Source: Oceanisphaera profunda (lineage in GTDB: Bacteria; Pseudomonadota; Gammaproteobacteria; Enterobacterales; Aeromonadaceae). From it: DNA of 64,000 nucleotides. Shown here piece after piece: positions 36,756 to 46,300 of the stretch. Both the position numbers and the translations under genes were made by a program. Below the pieces are notes generated by a model. The model made no database searches, was not told the origin of the DNA, and worked only from the letters and a program-made list of their open reading frames with translations. Numbering within the stretch: position 1 is the first letter of the stretch; every line of letters begins with the position of its first letter. The stretch lies in assembly GCF_002157895.1 (NCBI RefSeq), contig NZ_CP021377.1, positions 3,410,001-3,474,000 on the forward strand, read 5' to 3'.

Positions 36756-37220
36756 ATGACTATGTCTACAAAATCTGATTTTTATAACAGTCTTACCGCG
36801 CAAGCCGTTGCCTTGTGTGAGGGCGAACCTAATCGACTGGCGAAACTTGCCAATTTATCTGCCTTGCTGAATTTAGCGCTCGATGACATTAATTGGGTAG
36901 GCTTTTATTTGCGTGAGCAAGACAGCCTAGTGCTGGGGCCGTTTCAAGGCAAGCCGGCCTGCATGCGTCTACCCTTGGGCAAAGGCGTGTGCTCGGCGGC
37001 GGTGACCACAGGCACCATTCAGCGCGTGGCTAATGTACATGAATTTTCTGGCCATATCGCCTGCGACGGGGCCAGCAATTCGGAAATAGTGCTGCCATTA
37101 AGTGACGGCGAGCATGTTTGGGGGGTATTGGACATTGACAGCCCCTCGTTTGATCGCTTTGATGAGCAAGATGAGGCCGGATTACGGCTTTGGCTAGCGG
37201 CAGTGAGTCCCTTACTGTAA
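36756..37220 (+). CDS. msrC: Free methionine-(R)-sulfoxide reductase (GAF domain)
   Basis: A protein of 154 residues. One GAF domain with the three cysteines of fRMsr (C69 in [10 protein letters not shown]79 in GVCSAA, C103 in HIACDGAS). It reduces free Met-R-SO in the cytoplasm using thioredoxin. Length matches E. coli MsrC (YebR). Placed before proQ-prc, as in E. coli. Confidence 0.93.
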   Translation: MTMSTKSDFYNSLTAQAVALCEGEPNRLAKLANLSALLNLALDDINWVGFYLREQDSLVLGPFQGKPACMRLPLGKGVCSAAVTTGTIQRVANVHEFSGHIACDGASNSEIVLPLSDGEHVWGVLDIDSPSFDRFDEQDEAGLRLWLAAVSPLL

Positions 37221-37308
37221 CGTCGGGGTCGCTTTTGTCTGCGCGCTCTTTATAATATGCACAGTTTCAGTGGGCGGTGCGCCCTTAGGTCTTAAACCAA
37301 GGTATTTC

Positions 37309-37932
37309 ATGGAAAACTCGGAAAAATTGAAAAACAGTAAAGAAGTCATTGCTTACTTAGCAGAACGCTTCCCTCAGTGCTTTATCGCCGACGGCGAAGC
37401 CAAGCCTTTAAAAATAGGTATCTTTCAGGATCTAGCCGCTCAGTTAGGTGAAGATCCTAAGGTGTCTAAGACGTTATTGCGTACGGCGTTACGCCAGTAC
37501 ACGTCAAGCTGGCGCTACCTGCATGGCTTAAAAGCGGGTCAAACCCGTGTTGGTTTAGATGGCGAAGCGTGCGGCGAGTTGACCGAAGAGCACGTTGAGC
37601 ATGCCAAAGGCGCACTCAAAGAGAGCAAAGAAAAAGTTTTTGGTGCGCGCAAAGACAAGCCTGCCGCTAAAAAAGCCAAGCCAAAAGCTAAAACTCAGCC
37701 TAAGTCAGAATCTAAAGCTAAGCTTGAGTCTCAGCCAAAGCCTGCCGCACAGCCCCAGGCTAAGCAGCAGCCGGTTGATCCTGCGACCTTAAAAGTCGCA
37801 CAAGATGTCAGAGTATTACTGGGCTCGTCGCCAGTGGCCGCTACTGTTAAAGAAATTACGCGCGATGACGTGCAGGTTGAATTGAAAACGGGCCTGTCGC
37901 TACGCGTTAAATTTGAGCATCTTATTCTTTAA
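37309..37932 (+). CDS. proQ: RNA chaperone ProQ
   Basis: A protein of 207 residues from ATG 37309 (the frame is open upstream, but [17 protein letters not shown] is the family start and CCAAGG precedes it). An N-terminal FinO/ProQ domain (about 5-115) is followed by a Lys/Pro/Ala-rich linker and a C-terminal SH3/Tudor-like domain ([17 protein letters not shown]). It binds small RNAs and mRNA 3' ends. It lies 10 bp upstream of prc. Confidence 0.95.
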   Translation: MENSEKLKNSKEVIAYLAERFPQCFIADGEAKPLKIGIFQDLAAQLGEDPKVSKTLLRTALRQYTSSWRYLHGLKAGQTRVGLDGEACGELTEEHVEHAKGALKESKEKVFGARKDKPAAKKAKPKAKTQPKSESKAKLESQPKPAAQPQAKQQPVDPATLKVAQDVRVLLGSSPVAATVKEITRDDVQVELKTGLSLRVKFEHLIL

Positions 37933-37942
37933 GGAGTAGGGT

Positions 37943-39949
37943 TTGATCAGTCACGGAATTCGTTTGTCCTTGGTAGCCGCCGGCATCATGGCGGCGAGTA
38001 TTGCTTGGGCGGTACCGCCGACCACGGATGCTTCCGCCATTCCTGTATTGGCACCAGAAAGTCAGCATGCGGCTGCCAGCAAGCGGGTTGCCGCGCTGTT
38101 CACCCGTTCTCATTATCGTCAGTTTCAGCTTGATAACGCATTTTCTGAGCTGATATTTGAGCGTTATGTTGAGAGTCTTGATTTCGGTAAGAATATTTTT
38201 ACTCAAGCTGACATCAAGCGCTTTGAGCGTTATCAAGATGGTTTTGATGACGCCCTCAGAACGGGGCAGTTAGATGTGGCCTATCAGATGTATAACGAAA
38301 GCTTGAAAAAGCGTTATGAGCGGTTTGTGTACGCTCTATCGTTACTTGATACGCCCATCACCTTTGATAACGATGATGAATATCAGTTTGACCGACGTGA
38401 GGCCGACTGGCCGACCAGCCAGGCAGAGCTCGATACTCTTTGGCAACAAAGAGTCAAATACGATGCGCTTAGCTTAGCCCTCACGGATAAAGACTGGGAA
38501 GAGATCAAAGAAACGCTCACCAAGCGCTATAACAATGCCATTAAGCGGTTAGCGCAAAGTGAAAGTGAAGATGCCTTTCAAAGCTTTACTAATGCCTTTG
38601 CTCGCGTCATTGAGCCCCACACCAGTTATTTAAGCCCGCGTAACGCTGAGCGTTTTGAGACCGAAATGAACCTTTCGCTCGAAGGCATAGGTGCCGTGTT
38701 ACAGGGTGAAGATGATTACACGGTGATCCGCTCACTGGTGCCGGGCGGGCCTGCGGCTAAGTCTGGTGAATTACAGCCAGATGACCGTATTATTGGCGTG
38801 GGCCAAGCGGCCAATAAAATCACCGATGTGATTGGCTGGCGCTTAGATGAAGTCGTGGACTTAATCAAAGGCAAAAAAGGCACGCAAGTGTGGCTACAAA
38901 TTCAGCGTGGCAAAGCGGTAAGCGGCACGCCTAAATTAGTGGAGATCACCCGAGATACGGTGCGCCTTGAAGACAGAGCCGCCAGCGGCAAAGTTATTGA
39001 GGTAAACGGTGAAAATATCGGTGTGATTGAAATACCGAGCTTTTACGTCAACTTGAGCACGGATGTTGCCAAAGAAATTACTAAGCTGAAAAAAGAGCAG
39101 ATTAAAGGCTTGGTGATTGACTTGCGCGGTAACGGCGGCGGTGCGTTAACCGAAGCTTCTACCTTAACTGGGCTGTTTATTAAAAGCGGTCCTGTGGTGC
39201 AAATTCGTGATGGCTTGGGCCGAATCTCGGTGAATGGCGATGACGATGATTTGTTGGCCTACGCGGGTCCGATGACGGTGCTGGTTGACCGTTATTCTGC
39301 CTCTGCCTCCGAGATTTTTGCTGCGGCCTTAAAAGACTACGGTCGTGCAGTCATCTTGGGCGAAAATACCTTTGGCAAGGGCACGGTACAGCAGCATCGC
39401 AGCTTGTCGCGCATGTATGACTTGTATGAACACCCCATGGGTTTTGTGCAATTCACCATTGCCAAGTTTTATCGCATTAACGGCGGCAGTACCCAAAATA
39501 AAGGCGTGAAGCCAGACATTCCTTTCCCAACGCCCATTGCGGCCGAAGAAACCGGGGAAAGTCTGGAGAAAAACGCCTTGCCGTGGGATCAAGTGGACAG
39601 CTTAGATTATGAGCGAGTACAAGATCTTACGCCGCTGTTCGGCCCCTTGCGCCAGCGCCATCAGGCCCGTATTGAGCAAGACCCTGAATTTGTGTATGTG
39701 TTTGAAGATATTAAAGAATACAAAAAACTCAAAGACAAACATTCAATGTCACTCAATCTTGCCGAGCGCAAGGCCGAGATGGAAGAGCAAGATGCCAAAG
39801 CCTTGGCACGCTTAAACGACCGCTTAAAGCGGGCGGGTTTAGATACTGTCTCTGACTTAGATGACACGCCCACCGACTTTGAGCCAGAAGACAGCTATTT
39901 GGAAGAAGCGGCACGCATTACCGCCGATCTGGTCCGCGCTCAGGGCTAA
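37943..39949 (+). CDS. prc: Tail-specific carboxy-terminal protease Prc
   Basis: A protein of 668 residues. A signal peptide (about 1-23) directs it to the periplasm, where it trims proteins such as FtsI and MepS. A PDZ domain (about 230-330) precedes the catalytic serine in YSASASEIFAAALKD (about S454) and lysine in GENTFGKGTVQ. It starts with TTG 37943 behind AAGGAGTAGG. It is co-transcribed with proQ. Confidence 0.95.
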   Translation: MISHGIRLSLVAAGIMAASIAWAVPPTTDASAIPVLAPESQHAAASKRVAALFTRSHYRQFQLDNAFSELIFERYVESLDFGKNIFTQADIKRFERYQDGFDDALRTGQLDVAYQMYNESLKKRYERFVYALSLLDTPITFDNDDEYQFDRREADWPTSQAELDTLWQQRVKYDALSLALTDKDWEEIKETLTKRYNNAIKRLAQSESEDAFQSFTNAFARVIEPHTSYLSPRNAERFETEMNLSLEGIGAVLQGEDDYTVIRSLVPGGPAAKSGELQPDDRIIGVGQAANKITDVIGWRLDEVVDLIKGKKGTQVWLQIQRGKAVSGTPKLVEITRDTVRLEDRAASGKVIEVNGENIGVIEIPSFYVNLSTDVAKEITKLKKEQIKGLVIDLRGNGGGALTEASTLTGLFIKSGPVVQIRDGLGRISVNGDDDDLLAYAGPMTVLVDRYSASASEIFAAALKDYGRAVILGENTFGKGTVQQHRSLSRMYDLYEHPMGFVQFTIAKFYRINGGSTQNKGVKPDIPFPTPIAAEETGESLEKNALPWDQVDSLDYERVQDLTPLFGPLRQRHQARIEQDPEFVYVFEDIKEYKKLKDKHSMSLNLAERKAEMEEQDAKALARLNDRLKRAGLDTVSDLDDTPTDFEPEDSYLEEAARITADLVRAQG

Positions 39950-39956
39950 ACCTCAC

Positions 39957-39994
39957 AAAGCCCGGCCTGTATTCACAGTGCCGGGCTTTTTTTA
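39957..39994 (+). terminator. prc terminator
   Basis: Stem AGCCCGGC / GCCGGGCT with a 13-nt loop and a T7 run. Confidence 0.88.
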
Positions 39995-40029
39995 TTCTGC
40001 TTTTTCCCCTAATTAACGAGGCCTCCGCT

Positions 40030-42657
40030 ATGACCCAAATAAATCCTAAAGTGCAATATCGTGACGATTATCAAGCACCTCATTACTGGATTGATACTCT
40101 AGACCTAGACATTCAGCTGCACGACAACGCCACCCAAGTGGTGGCCATCAGTCGTGTGCGCCGTAATGGAGAGCACGATGAGCCTTTGGTGCTGGATGGT
40201 GAGCAGTTAACCTTGTTACAAGTAGCGGTAAATGGCATCGATATTAGCCAGTATCAGCAAACGGACAGCAGTTTAATCTTGTCGCAACTGCCGCAAGAAT
40301 TTGTGCTGACCATTAAAACTGAGCTGGATCCGGCGGCCAATACGGCGCTAGAAGGACTGTATAAATCCGGCTCCGCCTTTTGCACCCAGTGTGAAGCACA
40401 AGGCTTTCGCCGTATTACCTATTATTTGGATCGCCCCGATGTATTGGCGCGTTTCAGCACCCGTATTACCGCCGACCTCGCCACTTGCCCTTATTTATTG
40501 TCGAACGGCAATAAGGTGGATGAAGGCACACTTGATGACGGTCGTCATTGGGTACAATGGCAAGACCCGTTTCCTAAGCCTGCTTACCTGTTTGCGGTGG
40601 TGGCCGGTGATTTTGATGTACTGCGCGACAGTTTTACCACTCTCAGTGGTCGCGAGGTGGCGCTGGAAATCTTCGTCGATAAGGGCAATTTGCATCGGGC
40701 AGAACATGCAATGGACAGCCTAAAAGCGTCCATGACCTGGGATGAGCAGCGCTGTCATTTGGAGTACGACCTCGATATCTACATGATAGTGGCGGTGGAC
40801 TTCTTCAATATGGGCGCCATGGAGAACAAAGGCTTAAACGTCTTTAACTCCAAGTTTGTGTTGGCTGATGCCAATACCGCCACCGATGCGGATTATCTGG
40901 ATGTAGAGCGGGTCATTGGCCATGAATATTTTCATAACTGGACCGGTAATCGCGTGACCTGTCGTGACTGGTTTCAGTTGTCGTTAAAAGAAGGCTTAAC
41001 GGTATTTCGTGACCAAGAGTTCTCTTCGGATTTAGGCTCGCGCACGGTTAATCGCATCCAAAATGTGCGCACCTTGCGTGGCCCACAATTTGCCGAGGAC
41101 GCCGGCCCTATGGCGCATCCCATTCGCCCCGATGCGGTGATTGAGATGAACAACTTCTACACCCTAACCGTGTATGAGAAGGGCGCAGAAGTGATCCGCA
41201 TGTTGCACACCCTAGTGGGTGAAACGGCATTTCAACGGGGCATGGCGTTATATTTACAACGCTTTGATGGCCAAGCGGCTACCTGTGAAGATTTTCTTAG
41301 CACCATGAGTGAGGCCAGCGGGCGCGATTTAACGCGTTTTGCCCGCTGGTACAGCCAGTCGGGTACGCCTGTGTTACAGGTGAGCGATAATTATGATGCC
41401 AGCAGCCAGCGCTATACCTTAACCGTGCGCCAACATACGCCGCCCACCTTGGATCAACCGCAAAAGCTGCCGTTGCATATTCCCTTAAGCGTGGCCTTGT
41501 ATACACAGCAAGGCGAGCCATTAATGCTCACCTTGCACGGCGAAAGTGTCAGTCCGATATTGGATGTAATGGAAGCCGAGCACGAGTTTGTGTTTGAAAA
41601 TATTCCCACGCGCCCCGTGCCAGCCTTGCTGCAGTCGTTTTCAGCACCGGTAAAACTCGAATATGACTATACCGATGCTCAGCTCACCTTGTTGGCCAAG
41701 CACAGTATCGATGAGTTTGTGCGTTGGGATGCGGTGCAAATGCTGATTAACAATGCGGTACGCGACAATGTGTCGCGATTGCAACGCCCACAGACGGAAC
41801 AGCAAAGCCAGCAGACGGTACAGTTGCCTCAAGCTTTGTTAGAGGTATTTAGCGCCACCCTCGACGATCAAAGCTTGGATGCTGCCTTGCAAGCCGAGAT
41901 GCTGGCCTTGCCGGATATCAACAGCTTGCTGGAGTTATTTGAGCAGGTTGATATCAGTGTCTTAGGCCAAGTACATGCCGAGCTGCAGTTAGCGCTAGCG
42001 CAAGCACTGACTCCCTTGTGGCGCCGTGCCTACCAACAACATTTGACGCCACAATATCGCATTGATCATCAAGATATCGGCAAACGTGCACTGAAGAACG
42101 TGGCGCTCAGCTATTTAGCGTTAGCCGGTGATGGCGGCTTGGCACAAACGCAATATCAGCAAGCCGATAATATGACAGATACGCTGGGTGCCATGAAGGC
42201 GGCGGTGCGAGCGGAGTTAGGTGAAGCGAGCGCTATGCTGGCGGACTTTGAGCATAAATGGCAGCACGATGGCTTAGTGCTGGATAATTGGTTTCGCTTG
42301 CAAGCCACGGCCCCGGGGGAGGATGTATTAGCGCGCATTGCGCAATTAATGGCACACCCCACCTTTAGTTTGAATAACCCTAATCGGGTGCGGGCCGTAA
42401 TTGGCGCCTTTGTTAACGGTAATCCGCTGGCTTTTCATCGTTTAGATGGCGGCGGGTATGACGTATTAGTGTCGGTGCTGATTGCGCTTAATAAGAGTAA
42501 CCCGCAAATAGCATCACGTTTAATTACGCCTCTGATCCAGTTTGCGCGTTTGGATGATGTCCGCCAGGGATTAATTAAGGATCGGTTAAATCAACTGATG
42601 GCATTGCCTGAGTTGTCCGGTGATTTGTACGAGAAAATTGCCAAGGCGCTAGCTTAA
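40030..42657 (+). CDS. pepN: Aminopeptidase N
   Basis: A protein of 875 residues, an M1 zinc aminopeptidase. The GAMEN substrate-binding motif (GAMENKGLN, about 260) and the zinc site HEYFHNW plus E of KEGLTVFRDQE (about 297-320) are present. It degrades peptides in the cytoplasm. Length matches E. coli PepN (870). It overlaps the next small gene by one base. Confidence 0.96.
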   Translation: MTQINPKVQYRDDYQAPHYWIDTLDLDIQLHDNATQVVAISRVRRNGEHDEPLVLDGEQLTLLQVAVNGIDISQYQQTDSSLILSQLPQEFVLTIKTELDPAANTALEGLYKSGSAFCTQCEAQGFRRITYYLDRPDVLARFSTRITADLATCPYLLSNGNKVDEGTLDDGRHWVQWQDPFPKPAYLFAVVAGDFDVLRDSFTTLSGREVALEIFVDKGNLHRAEHAMDSLKASMTWDEQRCHLEYDLDIYMIVAVDFFNMGAMENKGLNVFNSKFVLADANTATDADYLDVERVIGHEYFHNWTGNRVTCRDWFQLSLKEGLTVFRDQEFSSDLGSRTVNRIQNVRTLRGPQFAEDAGPMAHPIRPDAVIEMNNFYTLTVYEKGAEVIRMLHTLVGETAFQRGMALYLQRFDGQAATCEDFLSTMSEASGRDLTRFARWYSQSGTPVLQVSDNYDASSQRYTLTVRQHTPPTLDQPQKLPLHIPLSVALYTQQGEPLMLTLHGESVSPILDVMEAEHEFVFENIPTRPVPALLQSFSAPVKLEYDYTDAQLTLLAKHSIDEFVRWDAVQMLINNAVRDNVSRLQRPQTEQQSQQTVQLPQALLEVFSATLDDQSLDAALQAEMLALPDINSLLELFEQVDISVLGQVHAELQLALAQALTPLWRRAYQQHLTPQYRIDHQDIGKRALKNVALSYLALAGDGGLAQTQYQQADNMTDTLGAMKAAVRAELGEASAMLADFEHKWQHDGLVLDNWFRLQATAPGEDVLARIAQLMAHPTFSLNNPNRVRAVIGAFVNGNPLAFHRLDGGGYDVLVSVLIALNKSNPQIASRLITPLIQFARLDDVRQGLIKDRLNQLMALPELSGDLYEKIAKALA

Positions 42658-42875
42658 TGCGTCGGCTGCGGTTTCGCTTGGCTATTTCGCGGCCGCAGCT
42701 GTTGCAATACTACCAAGGTCGCACCGCGGCCTTATCGGTACAAACCGAACAAGGGCTGCGGCTGCAAATTGCGCTGCACCACTTTCGCAGCTTCGTCAGT
42801 CACGATGGCCTACAGGGTTATTTTGAAATCACTCTCAATAGTGATAATCAATTTCAACAGCTAATGCGTTTGTAG
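42657..42875 (+). CDS. DUF2835 family protein
   Basis: A protein of 72 residues, beta-rich and basic (RLAISRPQLLQYYQGRTAALSV, ending with NSDNQFQQLMRL). This is the DUF2835 family, usually next to pepN in gammaproteobacteria. The start ATG shares its first base with the pepN stop (TAATG), so translation is coupled. Function unknown. Confidence 0.85.
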   Translation: MRRLRFRLAISRPQLLQYYQGRTAALSVQTEQGLRLQIALHHFRSFVSHDGLQGYFEITLNSDNQFQQLMRL

Positions 42876-42917
42876 TCGTTAGATGGCGTTGCGCCTTATG
42901 ACCCAAATAAACACTTT

Positions 42918-42944
42918 ATACCGAGCTTGTCTCGGTATTTTTTT
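42918..42944 (+). terminator. Terminator of the pepN operon
   Basis: Stem ATACCGAG / CTCGGTAT with a CTTGT loop and a T7 run. Confidence 0.85.
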
Positions 42945-43314
42945 GTTCTTAAACAACACCAGCGTTAGCGGATGATTTTTAATTACAGAAAACCGAGCCG
43001 AATAAATTGGCTCCTACAAGGTCAAAACCAACCGCAAAGGTGTTTATAGCGTATCGCATTCAACGCAGCGCTTTCTTTTTCTCCTTAATAACTATTCAAT
43101 ATTTTTACTAACTTATTCATTAACTTGCAAACTCGTATCGGGTTTGAGAGAGTAGCAAGCTGCACAATATTCTATGAAGCAGTGATCGAGTCGATGCTTT
43201 AGCATCTTTTCCCCGCGTGCTACTCGCATTCAATATAAGGCGGGCATACACTGTTTTATTACCTGAGGGCGTTAAGCTCTTTTGGCTCTTGCTTGTATTC
43301 GAGGAAGATAAGAT
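42945..43314. other. Region upstream of the glutamate dehydrogenase gene
   Basis: About 370 bp with no gene. It is AT-rich around 43075-43130 and must hold the promoter. GAGGAAGATAAG sits before the ATG. I could not assign -35/-10 boxes with confidence. Confidence 0.45.
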
Positions 43315-46300
43315 ATGGCATTTAAATCCGCAGCAAGATCCGTTTTGCTCGATAATGTAGCCCAGCACATCACCGATAAATTCCCAGAACCCCTCGCTCC
43401 CTTAGTGAACAATTTCGTCACTCAGTTATACAGCGGCATTACTGATTATGACTTGTATCATCGTAACGCCAGCGATGTGTACGGCGCAGCCATTAACTTA
43501 TGGCAAGCCTTTGCTACGCGTCCAGACGCTGCTTTACATGTGCGGGTTTATAACCCAGAGCTCGGCCGTCACGGCTGGCAGTCACCGCATACCTTGGTAG
43601 AAGTGATCTGTACCGATGCGCCATTTTTAGTGGACTCCATTCGCATGGTGCTCACCCGCATGGGCATCACCTCGCACCTTATGTTGCATCAACCCATGCA
43701 AGTGGTACGCGATGCAAAAGGTGAGCTCACCGAAATCAGAGAGCGAGAGCAGGAACAAAACGAGGAGCAAGCCAGCGCCAATCAAGCGCTTGAAACCGCA
43801 TTTTTAATTGAAATAGACCGCTTAGCCGCTCCAGAAACCCGTGATGCCTTAACCGCCGAATTAGTGTCTGTGGTCACAGAAGTGCTGCAAGTGGTGTCTG
43901 ACTGGCAGCCCCTGGTGCAGCGCTTGGAGCAAGTGATAACCGAGCTACCTACCCAAGCCTGCGGCGCGCACCCCAATGAAATGGCGGAGACGCTAGCGTT
44001 TTTAAACTGGGTGGTGGATCACAAGTTCACCATTATGGGCTATCGTCGCTATCAATTAACCGGTGAGGGCGAGTCTCAAGAGCTATTGCCGGAGCTAGAG
44101 AGCAGCTTAGGTTTATTGCGTAACATCAGCCACGCCCAGCCGTTAGTGCTCAGTGATTTGAGCCCAGCGGCGCGCGAGGCGGCGTTAAATAAAAACATTT
44201 TAATTCTTACCAAAACCAATCATCAATCTCGGGTTCACAGACCGTCTTATATAGATTACATCGGCATTAAACGCTTCGATGCTCAGGGCAGGGTGATAGG
44301 TGAAGACCGCTTTATCGGTCTTTATGCCTCGAATGTCTATAACTTGAGTGCCCTCGATATTCCGTTGATTGGCGCTAAGTTACGCCGTATTTTGGCTCAT
44401 TCTGGTTTAGTGGCGGGCAGTCACGCCTATAAATCCTTAGTTAATATTCTGGAAAGCTACCCGCGCGATGAGCTTATTCAAGCCACCGAGCAAGAGCTCA
44501 CTACCATAGGTATGGGTGTGCTGGGCATGCAAGAGCGGGACATGACGCGGCTGTTTGTGCGCCGTGACTTATTTGAACGCTTTTTCTCTTGCATGGTGTA
44601 TGTCAGCAAAGAGCGATTTAACACTACGTTGCGCCAAAAAACCCAAGCAATTCTACAAGATTACTTTGGTTCAGAAGAAGAAGTGGAATTTAGCACTTAC
44701 TTTTCTGAGGGCGTATTTGCACGCACCCACTATTTAATTCGGGTGCAAGATAACGCAATGGACATTGATGTGAATAAAATTGAAGCAAACTTAATCGAAG
44801 CCGCCCGCAGTTGGGAAGATCAATTTAGCCAAGCGTTATCCGTGAGCTTGGGCGAAGCCGAAGGTAAGCGCCTGTTCGATAAATACGGTGCCGCTTTTGG
44901 TCATTCATACACTGAAAGAGTAATGCCCGGCTCTGCCGTGGCCGATATTGAAAAACTGGAGGCGCTCAGTGATGAGCAGCCACTGGGCATGTTGTTTTAT
45001 CGCGCCCAAGAAGAAAAGCCCGACTCTAATCGCGTGCGCCTTAAGCTCTATCACCGCAATGAGCCCATCCATTTATCTGATGTGATGCCAATGCTGGAAA
45101 ACTTAGGCCTGCGCATCATAGGTGAAACTCCGCATCAGGTAAGTTGTGGCGATGACACTTACTGGGTATTGGACTTTTCCATGTCCTACACAGGCGCGCC
45201 GCTCGATCTTGACCATTGCCAAGCCCGTTTTCAGCAGGCATTTGCCCAAGTGTGGAATAAAGAGCTGGAAAACGACGGCTTTAACCGCTTATTGCTGGCC
45301 AGTGATCTTACCGGTCGTGATATCAGCGTATTACGCGGTTATGCTAAATATATGCGCCAAACTGGCGTTAGCTTTAGCCAGCAATACATTGAAGAAACCT
45401 TGGCCCGTTATCCGCAATTAGCTCAATTGTTGTTTACGCTGTTTGAACAGCGCTTTTCTTTGCTGCAAACCCAAGACGCGACGCAAGAAGCTGAGCTGCA
45501 TCAGCAATTAGTAGCAGAGCTCGATAAAGTCGCCAACCTCGATGATGACCGTATTATTCGCCGTTTTATGGAAATGATTGAAGCCACGGTTCGTACCAAC
45601 TTCTATCAGACTGCGGCCAATGGCGAGCCCAAGGCTTATATCTCCTTTAAGCTGGCGCCAGCCACCATTAGCGACATGCCGCAACCGCTACCGATGTTTG
45701 AGATTTTCGTCTACTCGCCGCGAGTAGAAGGCGTGCATTTGCGCTGGGGTAAAGTGGCGCGCGGTGGCTTGCGCTGGTCGGATCGTCGTGAAGACTTCCG
45801 CACCGAAGTATTAGGTCTGGTAAAAGCACAGCAAGTAAAAAATACCGTGATTGTGCCCGTGGGTGCCAAGGGCGGTTTCGTGTGTAAGCAACTGCCAGAG
45901 GGCGATCGCGCTGCTTTCTTAGCCGAAGGTAAGGCCTGTTATCGTCTTTTTATTCGCGCGCTGTTAGACGTGACCGACAACATTATTGAAGGCGTGGTGA
46001 TACCGGCTAAAGACGTAGTACGCCACGACGAAGATGACTACTACTTGGTGGTGGCCGCCGATAAAGGCACCGCCTCTTTCTCTGATATTGCCAATGAAAT
46101 CAGTGCTGAATACCAGCATTGGTTAGGGGATGCCTTTGCCTCTGGCGGCTCTGTAGGCTACGACCATAAGAAGATGGCCATTACCGCTCGCGGTGGTTGG
46201 GAGTCGGTGAAGCGCCACTTCCGAGAGCTGAATATTAACTGCCAAACCACAGACTTTACCGTGGTCGGCATTGGCGATATGGCCGGTGATGTGTTTGGTA

